From JAGQOZ01 sp041399205 (lineage in GTDB: Bacteria; Planctomycetota; Planctomycetia; Pirellulales; Pirellulaceae), in assembly GCA_041399205.1 (NCBI GenBank), contig JAWKTK010000004.1, forward strand, positions 310,001-374,000: a DNA stretch of 64,000 bases, written 5' to 3'. The stretch's first letter is position 1; each line of letters starts with the position of its first letter. The translations under genes and the position numbers were made by a program. The notes below the pieces were generated by a model. The model saw only the letters and a list, made by a program, of their open reading frames with translations. It was not told the origin of the DNA and did not search any database. Of this stretch, positions 18,901 to 28,200 are shown one piece after another.

Positions 18901-21900
18901 TCATTTCCACGACTTCTACGTCGCGGAAAGTGATACCACCATCAAACGTCTGCAGAATGGGCTCTTCGTCTTTGCCGACATTGATATCCAGCGGACCGGA
19001 CATGCCCAAACCGTTGAGCGAATCGGACGTCAACGTACCGACATCGTTCGATTCGCTGGCATCATTGAAGATATTGACCGTATCAATGTTTTGATCTTCT
19101 GGCGTGGCGGTCGGATCGACCAGCGGTGCGTCCGTTTCGCTGGCCGGCAGAATGATGGCCACCGACACGGTTCGGTCTTCACCCGAACCAACTCCACCTT
19201 CCAAAATCAGCGGACCGGCAATCCGATCCAGCGTATGCGCCGCTTTGGCAAACGGCATCACAAAGTCGGTCGATTCTTCAAACGAATCATCAGCGGTCAG
19301 CGTGATCTGAATGGCATTTGACCAGTTCGCCGTCGAAAACGTGACGCTATTGGTGTTGCTATCGAACCGAGGATCTGCACTGGACAACAGCGTTTGGCCA
19401 TCACTAAGAATCTGAATGGTCACGTCATCCGTCGGCTGGCTGGACAAGCGAAGCGAATAAGAATCGGTATCGCCGCCTTCTACCACAAACGTACCGCCAT
19501 CGGTCTCTTCGACAATGACGCTGGCTGTGTCTTCGTCGTTCACCAGCACGTCCAAAATCGCCGTGCCGCCTACACTGAAGATAGCGCCGTCCGAAGTGAA
19601 TGTATGTTCCAGTTCGATTGTCTCTAGGTTCTCGCGAACTCCGTCGCTGGTCGCGGTCACGGTGACGGTTTGTGGTGTGTCCCAATTGGCGTTGGTAAAC
19701 GTGAGCGTTGCTGGAGACGTGCTGACATCTGCATTGGTACTGACCGAAACGGTAACCGTTTCACCCGCCGCAGGTGCTCGGGTCAGAGCAACGCCGTAGG
19801 TATCCGTGTTGCCTCCTTCGGTTACCATGGTCTGTACATCCGTCTGCGTCAGGATCAGTCCCGGCTTGTCATTGTCGATCACTCGAACATGCGCGTCGTT
19901 GATGCGAATCCCGTTGTACGTTGCGTCGGCGCTGATGATGCTGTGACTGATGACGACCGTGGTTTCCCCTTCTTCCAACGAATCATCTTCGGCTCGAACA
20001 TGAATCGTATGCGGCACGCCCCAGTCAGCGGCGTCGTCCAACACCATGGTCACCGAACGCCGGAAGACCACACCATCCAGTGACACCATCACACCCTTTC
20101 CGTCGGCCAATTGTTCTTCGAACAGTGGCAGCGGTGCGGAAATGGTCAAGAAGATGGGCTGAACAATGGCCGGCGCTGCGCCGGGCAGAGTGATTTCGTA
20201 CGTGTCGGTTAATCCGTTTTCACTAACCACGGTGGCGCCGTCGGTGGGTTGGACCAAAACGCCTGATTCGCCCGCATCATTGTCGGCTAGATCCAAGCGG
20301 ATTCCGGCCACGCCAATGCCGTCGTAGTTCGGATCGTTGCTGACGACATTGTGGTTGATCATGCCGGTTCGCGAATCACCGGTACTGCTGATGATGACTT
20401 CCGTCACGTCACCCATCACGTCAAACGTATCGTGACCGTAACCGCCAATCAGAGTCGTCACGATGGCTGGGTTGGTACTTTGAATGAAGAAGTGGTCGTT
20501 TCCTTCCACAGCGTCAATTTCTGCCTTTTCTACGTTGTCGAAGCGCATGTTCAGTCCTGCGCCAAAGATGCCGTAATCGGTGACCACAATGTTGTCATCG
20601 AATTCAGATCCGACAGCTACCACATTGTCCGAACCATTTCCACCGTCAATGCCGACCGGCGCGTTGATGGCGTACTGGATGTAGTCGTCACCATCGCCGC
20701 CCAAGACATCGGTCTTGGCCTGAGTGGGATCGTTTTCGTCGGCTAACGCGAACGCTCGGACAACAAATTCATCGTTGCCCAAACCACCCTCCAATCGCAA
20801 GGCGGCAATGTTGCGATAGACATGGAACACGTCATCGCCGTCGCCACCCAAGGCTGTCGTGGGATAGCTGATGCCGTTGCTGAGGAATCCTCGAGTGGTC
20901 TGGACGGTATTGATTTCATCGCCCGGTGCCACACCCGAAGAAGCATCTCGTTCCGTTCCAAACAACTGTCCAAAGCGGAATTCGTCCACGCCGTCGCCAC
21001 CGTCCAGCGTGGTGATGGTGCTGTTGTCGTCTGTGGCGAACAGATCGTCGCCCGAGTGGCCATTGATGCGCAGGCGAGCGTTAATCGATTCGTCATAGTT
21101 AACGCGTTGATATTGCGGCGCGAATCCATCGTCTTCGTTTCCGGAAAGCGAAGCGACAAAGTAGCGTCTAACCAAGAACGTATCGGCTTGGTTCGTTCCG
21201 TGAATTTCCAATTGATCCGCACCGTCATCCGCCGCGCCGGAATCATGCACATTGATGATGTAGTCAGCCGGTACGTCTGGATCGGCCGGCGTGTCGGTAA
21301 TCTGCACAATGTAGAAGTCGGTACCTGCTTGTCCATCCAAATCGATTGTGTCACGAATCAGATCCGAAACGCCGTCACCCGGGCGATCATGTGACGTCAC
21401 CATGGTCGGCAATTGATTGACAAAGATTTCGTCATTGCCCAGTCCCATCTGGATGCGCATGTGACCGCTGATGGCTTCCGGACTGATGTAAGCTGCGTCG
21501 TGGTCGTCGCCGCCGAACAAGAAAATTTCCGTTGCTGACAGCGTTCCGTCGATGCTGGCTTCCGCTCGATTCGCCAGTCCCACTTCATCAATGCTGGTCA
21601 CCGGATCGTCCGCCGCTGGTTCGGTCGCCGAATCTCCGTAATCCAGATACATGAAAATCTTGGAAACGGCAATGACGTCTGCGCCTTCTTCCACAATCAA
21701 ATCATCACCGGCCAGCAACGTAATGGTGCCGCTGGTAGTGTAAATCACTCGATCATCATTGCTGAGCCCATGATTGGGAATGGTAATCGTGTTGTTCGCC
21801 GCGTTCACCGCCGAACCCAAGAACGATTTGCTCTGGAAGCTGGCCAAGTTTCCCACGGGCACACCGTTGGTAATGGTTGGAGTCAAGAAGTGCGTGCTGG

Positions 21901-23989
21901 CCAACGCCGCTGCGTCCAACGTTTGGACGTCAATCGGACTACCAGTTCCCACTGGACCGTCCAGCAACGTGATGTCGTTTCCGTTGACTTGGACGTAGTA
22001 CGTTTGCGATTCAAGCAATTCGGCAATCGGCGTTCCAACAGCGCCGTTGGTTTCCAAACGAGCCCCAGCGGCGATGGTCAAATGGTCTTCATTTCCAGGC
22101 GAATCGTCATCATCGTCGGTTGAAATCACCACAATCTGCTTGGCCGAAACGATCGTTTCCGTCACTTCCACGGGACTCGCAGCGCCCAGCAAAACCGTTT
22201 GTGCTGCCACGATACCACTGGCCGAATTACCTCCCACGGCATCAATGACTCCGCCCACTTCCAATGCACCGTCGTTCATGACGTAAACGCTTTGCGTTGT
22301 CGACTGGGCTTCAATGTTGCCGACCTCGGTAGCAATTGGATTCGCTGCCGAACCAATATCGTTCAGTGCAAAGAGCCACGCCTTGCCTGACAACACGTTG
22401 GCATTGCCGACATTAGCGTTGATCACCGCGCCCGAAGGGACCGCAATGAAGGCCGTTTCACCCACGTTGTTCACGTTGACGGTGAACAGACTCAAGTCTC
22501 CGGCCAATTCGGTCAGGTGAGTGCTTTGCGTACTGGAGGTTGTGAGCACGCCGGCGCCATTCGCCGCGGAATTGATATCCAGATCAGCACCAAAGCGACC
22601 AATCGTACCAGTCACGCCATTGGTTCCCGCGTCGATGGTGACGTTATTCGCCACCACGTCGGCCGTCACGTCGTTGGCCGCCGCCGCCACAATCGATTCG
22701 AAGGCACTGAGATAAACATCGCCGGACGTGGCATGCACCAAACCCACTCGCATCACACCGCCGTCGGTGCCCACGTCGTTTACTTCGTTCAAATGGATGT
22801 TGCCCGGCGCTGTTGCGTTCAAGCTTACACTGACTTCCGTATCCAGGTAGTTTCCAATCGTGCCAATGCTGGTGGCCGAATGGAGCTGAACCGTATCGGC
22901 AAACAGATTCCAATTGCCATTGTTGTTTGCATCCACTATGGCGCCGTTGATGGTCAGCAGATCGACGTTATTCGCATTGATCGAATTGATCTCCATGTCG
23001 CCATCGTTTTCCACCAAGAAGATGTTGGTGTTGGCTCGAGCGGTCACGGATTCGCTCGTTTGCACATCCAAGATCAAGGGATCGTCTGATGTCCCAATGC
23101 TGCCGGTTTCACCTTCCAGCACCAGCGTTCCGCTGCTAATATTGACTTGGTCATTGCCTGGAGTGGCGTCGAACAGGTTGTTCTGGCCTTTCACAATGGT
23201 TCTGCCACCGGCCAGGAACTGGTTGATCAGCATGTCCATTTCCGAACCAACAAACAAGTTCTGCGCCGCGTTGGCATCCACCACGCCGGCGCTGGCCACG
23301 TCCACATCTTCTTGGACTTGAATTTCTAACCAAATAGCGGTCAGATTCAAATCGTCTGCTTCCATGACGGCGGTGGCGTCTTCGTCCGAATAGAACGTGA
23401 CATCATCCTTTTCGGCGCCGCCCAACAGCAGCATCAATTCTTCTCGATCCGGTCCGCTCAGCCCCGCAATATCGGCCATGCGAATTCGATATAGATCGGC
23501 AGTGGAGCCAATGCTTTGTGCCGAAGAGATGATCGTAATGTTGTTACCCACGATGTTTGCTTCTTCGGTCGCAGCGCTGGTTCCAGAAACACTTTTGGGG
23601 CGAAGTAACGAAGCGGGCAGCGAATTGTTCAACTGACTTTCGCTCCAGGCCGCTCGCGACGACAACGCACCCGCTTCAAACAATTCGTGCCGATTGCCTG
23701 TCGTTGAAGTCGTGTCCAACGAAATCACGCCACTAGGACTCGACAACATGTGCGCATTTCCAGACGCTGTGGAGGGATCCAACGCAATCAAATTCACGCC
23801 GGCAACCGCGTCAGCCGAACTGGCCGCCAAACGCACTCCGCCACCAGCCACCCCGGTGACTCGAGCGAAATACGTTTGGCCGTCCACTAGTCCGTCGATG
23901 GCCAAATCTCCGTTCGCTGCGTAGATCAGCGCTTGACCGTCTTGCAGTTGATTCTGCGCCGATAGTGATGACGTTGGCCGCAACGTCAT
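12989..23989 (-). CDS. giant surface protein, 3' part (Calx-beta, RTX-like repeats, seven-repeat propeller)
   Basis: C-terminal 40% of a giant secreted or surface protein; this frame and the ORF ending at 23811 are one gene interrupted near 23951. The ATG at 23989 is internal and not a true start: the first dozen residues are out of frame with the repeats, and conserved repeat sequence begins at QLQDGQALIY. Order on the protein: end of the HGLSDGQAVxY module region; beta-structured GGDGxD segments; three Calx-beta-like modules (19.1-20.3 kb); dozens of RTX-like GGxGxDxI nonapeptides (14.2-18.9 kb), often in pairs with a VIGDNGxATF spacer; a charged linker; and seven 45-48-residue FG-GAP-like repeats ending at the stop. 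The RTX segments should bind calcium. There is no C-terminal anchor or sorting domain. Confidence 0.85.
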   Translation of the reverse strand: MTLRPTSSLSAQNQLQDGQALIYAANGDLAIDGLVDGQTYFARVTGVAGGGVRLAASSADAVAGVNLIALDPSTASGNAHMLSSPSGVISLDTTSTTGNRHELFEAGALSSRAAWSESQLNNSLPASLLRPKSVSGTSAATEEANIVGNNITIISSAQSIGSTADLYRIRMADIAGLSGPDREELMLLLGGAEKDDVTFYSDEDATAVMEADDLNLTAIWLEIQVQEDVDVASAGVVDANAAQNLFVGSEMDMLINQFLAGGRTIVKGQNNLFDATPGNDQVNISSGTLVLEGETGSIGTSDDPLILDVQTSESVTARANTNIFLVENDGDMEINSINANNVDLLTINGAIVDANNNGNWNLFADTVQLHSATSIGTIGNYLDTEVSVSLNATAPGNIHLNEVNDVGTDGGVMRVGLVHATSGDVYLSAFESIVAAAANDVTADVVANNVTIDAGTNGVTGTIGRFGADLDINSAANGAGVLTTSSTQSTHLTELAGDLSLFTVNVNNVGETAFIAVPSGAVINANVGNANVLSGKAWLFALNDIGSAANPIATEVGNIEAQSTTQSVYVMNDGALEVGGVIDAVGGNSASGIVAAQTVLLGAASPVEVTETIVSAKQIVVISTDDDDDSPGNEDHLTIAAGARLETNGAVGTPIAELLESQTYYVQVNGNDITLLDGPVGTGSPIDVQTLDAAALASTHFLTPTITNGVPVGNLASFQSKSFLGSAVNAANNTITIPNHGLSNDDRVIYTTSGTITLLAGDDLIVEEGADVIAVSKIFMYLDYGDSATEPAADDPVTSIDEVGLANRAEASIDGTLSATEIFLFGGDDHDAAYISPEAISGHMRIQMGLGNDEIFVNQLPTMVTSHDRPGDGVSDLIRDTIDLDGQAGTDFYIVQITDTPADPDVPADYIINVHDSGAADDGADQLEIHGTNQADTFLVRRYFVASLSGNEDDGFAPQYQRVNYDESINARLRINGHSGDDLFATDDNSTITTLDGGDGVDEFRFGQLFGTERDASSGVAPGDEINTVQTTRGFLSNGISYPTTALGGDGDDVFHVYRNIAALRLEGGLGNDEFVVRAFALADENDPTQAKTDVLGGDGDDYIQYAINAPVGIDGGNGSDNVVAVGSEFDDNIVVTDYGIFGAGLNMRFDNVEKAEIDAVEGNDHFFIQSTNPAIVTTLIGGYGHDTFDVMGDVTEVIISSTGDSRTGMINHNVVSNDPNYDGIGVAGIRLDLADNDAGESGVLVQPTDGATVVSENGLTDTYEITLPGAAPAIVQPIFLTISAPLPLFEEQLADGKGVMVSLDGVVFRRSVTMVLDDAADWGVPHTIHVRAEDDSLEEGETTVVISHSIISADATYNGIRINDAHVRVIDNDKPGLILTQTDVQTMVTEGGNTDTYGVALTRAPAAGETVTVSVSTNADVSTSPATLTFTNANWDTPQTVTVTATSDGVRENLETIELEHTFTSDGAIFSVGGTAILDVLVNDEDTASVIVEETDGGTFVVEGGDTDSYSLRLSSQPTDDVTIQILSDGQTLLSSADPRFDSNTNSVTFSTANWSNAIQITLTADDSFEESTDFVMPFAKAAHTLDRIAGPLILEGGVGSGEDRTVSVAIILPASETDAPLVDPTATPEDQNIDTVNIFNDASESNDVGTLTSDSLNGLGMSGPLDINVGKDEEPILQTFDGGITFRDVEVVEMMLGRGDDQLTIESTPDNATTVVHGGGGDDTVTVTGGGGSTARLVVYGDTSQEGTRYTGTSGEIGVHAIAFNNPGNDTIDASAATERIIAYGGSGNDTIRGSQAGDHLAGGSGNDEIWGLNGSDHIYGDSGFNVTLPTKDSALGFAIDVSETAGDDIIIASNGNDIVFGDHGRVTLLAGKLPFDTTDHVVEARSYSPDNGGDDRIRGGDGDDQVYGGFGNDLINYDGPIALNPVPDPGDDIVIGDNGVATFDVVDVDSGEFVLRQISTSDPTHAGNDTIHSGEANDIVLGGSGQDDIDAGSDDARDIIIGDNGTASFDINQVLTSIATTVFDTGDSDMILAGEGPDVILGGIGADFINTNRSGTPIGTDSAADVIIGDNGQATFQSVNGESVIVRIETTSPENGSADRIFAADGSDTVMGGSGGDDIDAGTDGSRDLVVGDNGFADFVDGVLTYISTATPGTGGDDTIVTGNGPDVVMGGFGVDDIDSGSDASGDISQDVVLGDNGNATFAPDGTLTEIQTSEPSIGGNDTISTGGGNDVIFGGAASDEITAGADDDTVLGDNGVAHFDADSGLMTDISTTDFAIGGTDYVDAGVGRDVVLGGAHSDTIYGGAGRDILFGDNGYIDNLVNDADESTLDVISSSNPTIGDDDQIFGDDDFDIILGGTGADLLSGGNDHDVILGDHGLVDMSLPVDKNVRSLFITAADGAGDDTIYGNAGDDFIFGQQGADLIEGNEGDDDIIGGHNVLHGVDGDDTIHGNEGADVILGDNGEITRTLLEGHDDQWEKYPAPFADAIRSLQRFDDIDFIQGDDELHGDAGEDIIHGQRGNDLILGGDNDDELIGDLGDDSIQGNAGNDVLIADVGYVVRDFNKDGSPRTNNNGSWHRDVFLEEVATISGRIDMDRTPLRSLDPELAAKLIESDMLLLTGEFDSQGNKVNNQDNGAWNTDVLLLDVVPSNNDNLQGGDGDDIIFGQRGSDILNGGNHDDLIFGDGAVNQMPFKTELPHIFNGVRIIGLEAAVAGAFQLGEFGSVVAPAIHVLPEELQLNDPFNLPNLWGNVVSDTQIEFTNLLDIGSLQNAGGNEVRPFASVIADVVHHKDMLPGGDQIDGAAGDDLIVGDTGSVYSPLLPGIQTIVDANQAVRDSFDLAMHTAGSLTLDLEYLQHSLQGEADPYTLVVANDNILGGSGTDIIIGDDGLILGSFVAGAPVSAGDLANVSLDLFNYLKDAERIAVDFEHVLFEAHFQTLNTLLANSAGPIANQATPDLHRLVIGNDTLAGGNDGDLLVGDHGTIVTGFATNAQFDLLQSNSGIPAAVWNSTTTQLNNQLAVRNSQLNSHVTANHNQANRNFTAGQLAMIPWDFEHRISIGNDGITGELGDDLIVGDFGQFSFLALEKTPVGSTEISNRQQDINKLTTDVAHFLEANHHQLDYDALESLYRHVSFGQRGGAAQEIAVIMGNDTLSGGFGDDYILGDSDSVSVTQLYETPSVRFDEPDPDFRVEYQDRAAFELHGHYSRTAPSTLIGKDILLGEEDNDYLLGQYQDDTILGGPGNDIVFGGSGNNTVSDTVGSNDVRPGSSDRAEDARLDRLEAQWFALANDWTNNLIVDIHEDPVKRSALTLDSSVGNFALPLSAFVVAISPGSDIVGRTGTQVWLAVSDGDSFANQKLGNWPNVTWQDVHVADVDGDGLDDLVGRGDGTWYVYRSNNGNYATETWGGWSTAVNWTTVMSADVNGDGLYDVVGRAGADWWVAVSNGSGFTNQKFGRWSNAVTWEFVQIADVNGDGNDDIVGRTGGAWWVAKSNGTQFLNERWGQWSTAITWVDVNVGDFNGDGLDDIAGRANGAWWLAESNGTSFVNRQWGQWSTGATWLDVQVGDFDGDGKDDILGRAGAGVWLAKSTGTSFVNQNWAYLASAVGWLVVTVGDMNSDGSDDLVLRNGAGAWLVGVSDGSRFDILQWGQWSAAVVWQDVLIGEFGG
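12992..13987 (-). repeat. seven tandem FG-GAP/VCBS-like repeats, likely one seven-bladed propeller
   Basis: Seven consecutive units of 47, 48, 48, 48, 48, 48 and 45 residues, each with VGRxGxxWWLAxSNGxxF, NxxWGQWS, a xTWxDVxVGD strand and the Ca-loop DxNGDGxDD. FG-GAP repeats of this size form the blades of integrin-alpha-like propellers, and seven is the usual blade number, so the array probably makes one closed domain at the C-terminus. Confidence 0.85.
14220..18900 (-). repeat. RTX-like calcium-binding nonapeptide region
   Basis: Dozens of GGxGxD-type nonapeptides (for example GGSGNDEIWG, GGTGADLLSGG, GGFGDDYILGD), in clusters separated by 30-90 residue spacers such as VIGDNGxATFD. They are known to fold into calcium-filled parallel beta-rolls. 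At the DNA level the region is rich in repeated GCC/ACC-ACC triplets on the plus strand. Confidence 0.85.
19110..20310 (-). repeat. three Calx-beta-like modules
   Basis: Three modules of about 110-140 residues, each beginning with a V/LxxTDGxTxVxExGxTDxYxIxL strand pair and ending with TVTATxDxxxExxE and a closing VxDND, the Calx-beta-type pattern used in extracellular planctomycete and cyanobacterial proteins. Confidence 0.65.
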
Positions 23990-26900
23990 TGGCCGGTTCG
24001 AAGGTAAAGTCCTGCTTGGAATTGGCCAGCTGGACCGTCGCCCCGTCCACTCGCATAACGTAGTAGACGCCTTCGTCCACTAAGCCGCCGATCGGTGTTC
24101 CACCGTTCGCTTTGTATTGAACCGCCTGGCCCGTCGTGAACGCGTGATGCTGCAGCGCAATTTGATTGCCGCTGACGGCGTTCTTATCGAAAGTGTTGTG
24201 CAACGGATCTGTGAAATAATGCCCTGACGCATCGCCGACGGCCGCATTTAAATTGACTACCACCGGAGGATTGGCGGTAGCGTTTTGCAGGTTGGTGGCC
24301 AGTTGGAACTTGTCGAAGTTAACCACGCTGAAGCGATGTCCTGTTGCAGCTGCGCCAGTGGTGTCTAAGTCAATCGGTGAACCATTGCTGTCGTACAGCC
24401 GAATCAGATTCGCGTTTCCGCTATCAACTTCCACGGTGTACGCTTGTTCAATCTCCAATCCCGTCAGCGGCAAATTGTTTGCGTTGCCGCCATCGCTGAA
24501 ACGGTAAATCAATTCGTCTCCGTCAGACAAACCGTGACTGCCCAGGTTGATCGTGTCGTTGGCCGAACTGACGGCACTACTGCCAAACGCCAAACTTTCG
24601 GCCACCACAATATACGTTTGACCATTGGCGAGTCCGCCAATGCTGGTGGCGCCACCGTGATGATAGACCACTGATTGCAGATCTTCAAACTTGGCGTCCA
24701 GCGCAATTGTTTCCGCAGAACCGTCTACGTCACCGAGTGCAAATTCTGGGCTGGAACCTTTGGCGTTGTAGGCGAAATTCGCGTTGTAGGCATTGGGGTC
24801 GAATGTCGATCCGGAACCCAGATTGCCAACTTGACCATAGATGACGTGCAGCGAATGGTATTCCGCGGTTCGCTTGTTCTGAATCGTTTGAATCGCACCG
24901 TTGACAAAGTCGGTCAGCGCACTGCCGGTCAACCCGTCGGCCGTTCCCAGATCGGTATAGAAACCTTGATACGCGGCGAGTTCACTACCCGATAACGTGA
25001 CTTGGTAGTTGGCGTCATAGACCAGACTGCGATACGTCACCGCTTGATTGTTACTAAGTCCATGCCCGGCTGTCAGCGTAATGGTATCCGTCGCGGCGTC
25101 GACATCCGTCACCGGATCGAACAACGCACCGGTGGCACCACCCGCATGTAATTGATGCTGACTTCCGGCCACTCGTACATTATTCAAGTCAATTGCCGCT
25201 CCGCCTGGCGTCAACGACAACTGGAATTGATTGGCCGCTACCAGCTTCAAATAGACTGTTTGTCCTTCCAGATTAATGCGATCAACCGTGGCGATGGCAT
25301 TGCCGGCCGGTTTGACATACGTCACGGGATCTGCGGTATCAAATCCGTGTGCCACTAACACAATGTCGTCATTGGCCGCTGACAAATCAGTGTCTGGCGA
25401 AAACGTCTTGACGTCCAACAAGCGATGTTGCGAACCGTCATCCGTGGGTGTGATATCAACAACATTCGACAACCCGGAGTCGGTAGTCAAGCGAATCAAG
25501 TCAACCGAATCGACCTTGACGTAGTACAACGTTCCGGCCGCCAAGCCGACGGAACTGACGAAACCGTTTGAATCGTACGCCACGGCATCTCCATCACTAA
25601 AGCCGTGTGCTGTGATGCGAATCTGGTTCGTGTCGCCGGTGATGTGTGACACGGGTGTGTCACCCGCGACGGTGACGTAGTTAAGCGCGGTTCCGGTCGA
25701 CACGCCGTGGGAACCCAAGTTAAAAGCGTCACTGGTTGCGGAAAAATCTCCGCGAGGATCAAACGTGATGACCGGCAGTATCTGGTGCGTTTGGTTACCT
25801 GCTACCGCCGTCAAGTCCGCAACGTTTTCCAATTCCGCGTCCGAGGTCAACTGGAACAGATCTGCATCGTCTGGATCGACTTTGACAAAGTAGATTTGCC
25901 CAGCAGTCAACCCAATATTTCCGGCCGGAGGCACATACGCCACCGCTTGTCCGTCGGTAAAGGAATGCCCGGCGATGCGAATCGTATCGTTGCCGGAATC
26001 GACCGCCGTGGTGGAATTGAAGTTGCTGCCGCCGCCCGCCGTAAAGCCGTGCACGGTTCCGGTAGCATTATCCACATCCAATGGCAATTCTGTTCCCGCC
26101 AGCGCGTTGCCGCTGGTGGAGGCCAATTGAACTTGTGTTCCACTGACAATGGCAAAGAACGTTTGATTGTTGGTGAACGCGGCCGAAGCTCGTTCGACGG
26201 CGTGGCTGGAATCGAAACCGATACCGTCTCCATACGCAAAGCCGTGTTCGCCGGTGGAGCCGTTGGCATCGAGTTCCAAGATCGAGCCAGATTCAGCTTG
26301 TTGAGGCGAATTGGCCAGCTGCAAGTTGTCACCGTCCACCACCAAATAGAACAACCGACCAGCAGACATCGCTGTCTTGGTGATGTAGTCCATGGCCTGG
26401 TGAGGCTGTGAGCGGCGAGTGGTCCAGTATTGATGGTATTCGTCCGACTTGGTCGATTCGTACGCTTCGACGGTGGTGTCGATGGCTTGTTGAGCTGTGG
26501 CTTCCGTGGCCAACAGTTTTTCGTATAGCAATTGCAGTTGTTCGGCTGTACGAGGATCTCGTGTTTCCGTTGTATTTGCATCGATCAAACTGCCCGTCGC
26601 AATGACTACTCGCACGTCATGCGGCGTGCCGTTCTGATCGACGGTCGAAATGTCTTCGCCGCCGTTGGTGTCAATTCGACGCAAACGCAGGTCGCCGGTC
26701 TTTTCGGTGATATTGACTTCACCCAACGAAGTCACCGCCAAGCCGTCTCGTTCGTTCGAGCCTGTATCCACCGTGAACGTGACGCCGTCCAAGTCACCCA
26801 CTTGTCCCAATTCTGCGTGAAGTTCGACAAAGCTGCCTCGTACTTGACTGGAAGTGCTCTGCGCGAACAGACTTTGCTGCGAACTAACGGTGACGTCACC

Positions 26901-28200
26901 GCTGCCGAGCGCCGTGGTCACTTGATTGACCGTCAAGCTGCCCGAGACTTCTCGCAGTTTGATGTCTCCTGCGGCCGAAGTTGCGTTCAGAATTCCGTTG
27001 TCATTGGTCAAGTCGGTACGCACCGTGCCGAGCGCACCAATGCCGGTCGCCGCCGACAGCGTTACGTTGGTGCCGCCGATTTTTGCGTCGTCGTTGTACT
27101 GAACGATTTGACCGGCGGTCGAAGTCAGTGTGGTGTTGCCGGTAGGATTTTGAATATTGCCGTTCAGCAAAATATCTCCGCCAGAGGCCACGTTGACAGC
27201 GCCGGTATCGTAACCAATGAAGTTAACGCTAAAGGGCCGATCTGCTTTGATGCTGTGCGTATGAATGTTCTTGAAGTCTTGCCATTTTGTCACCTCTTTG
27301 TAGTACGTCGTTTTGCCGTACCAAGTGGTCGTGCTCCAGTTGCGCTCGGACGATTGTTCTTTCTTTTCAATCGTATGCAAAAGACCGTCGGTTGCGTGGG
27401 CGGTAATATTGGCGTTCAAGCGAATGGAGGTTGCCGTCACGGCGACCACGGTGTATTCCACGCCGTTGGACAAACCGCCAATCGCTGCGGATGCTCCGTC
27501 GGTTCGGTAAGTCACTTTTTCATTTACCTCAAACGCGGCAGCCGCTGCGTCTAGCGTGATTTCGTCCGTTCCGGAATTCACCGCAACCTTGGGGTCGAAC
27601 TGGAAAGACGATGCGATTCGTTCAAATTCGTAGGTGTAGTTGGACGAAGTCGATAATCCGGACGGCAATGAATTCGAAACGTACGAACCTTCTCGTAATG
27701 GACGAGGTGTTCCGTATGTGTACGATGGACCTCGGTAAATATTTGATGGGTCGGCCGCCAACGCATCGGAGCCTAACCACGCCGAACTGCGGTAGGTGGT
27801 TTGGGTTGTTCTGGTGAAATCTTGACCCGTTGTCCAGAAATAGCGAGCCCCAGTGGATTTGGGCGAATAGGAAGTGGTTCGGCCGGAGGTTACGGTAGAC
27901 GAATTGACAATCTTAGTCAGTTCATGGCTGAGCGCTGCGTTGGGCAAGGTTCCCAATGGAACGGCTGCACCACCCGGCGAAGTGGCCAACTGCAGCGTGG
28001 TCACCACATTGCCGTTCACATTTTGTTGGCTCAAATTTCGGACGTAGTAGACACCTCGATCTGTTAGCCCTGGAATCGCTGCGCCGCCTTTGCTGCGATA
28101 CAGCAGCTTGTCATCATTCGCAAAGCCGGTGGCAACTGACGTGTTTAAGGTGATCGTGTTGCTGGCAATCCCGTTGGCCGGATGGAACGAACCGATGCCG
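23780..28200 (-). repeat. array of about 90-residue HGLSDGQAVxY...GGLxxGxxYYV modules
   Basis: Repeated module with the pattern FDPxxxVDxxxDTIxLxxHGLxDGxAVxYxxxxGxxIGGLxxGxxYYVxxV followed by xxxxQLAxSxxxA and LDxxxxxGxxHxL. Single further copies lie near 31.0-31.5 kb. I know no domain name for it. The frameshift falls inside one copy, which is what allows the correct frame to be deduced. Confidence 0.7.

Noticed and set aside
23945..23960. Programmed +1 frameshifting in the giant gene
   Set aside because: No prfB-like slippery site, in-frame stop or stimulatory element is visible; a simple extra base fits better.
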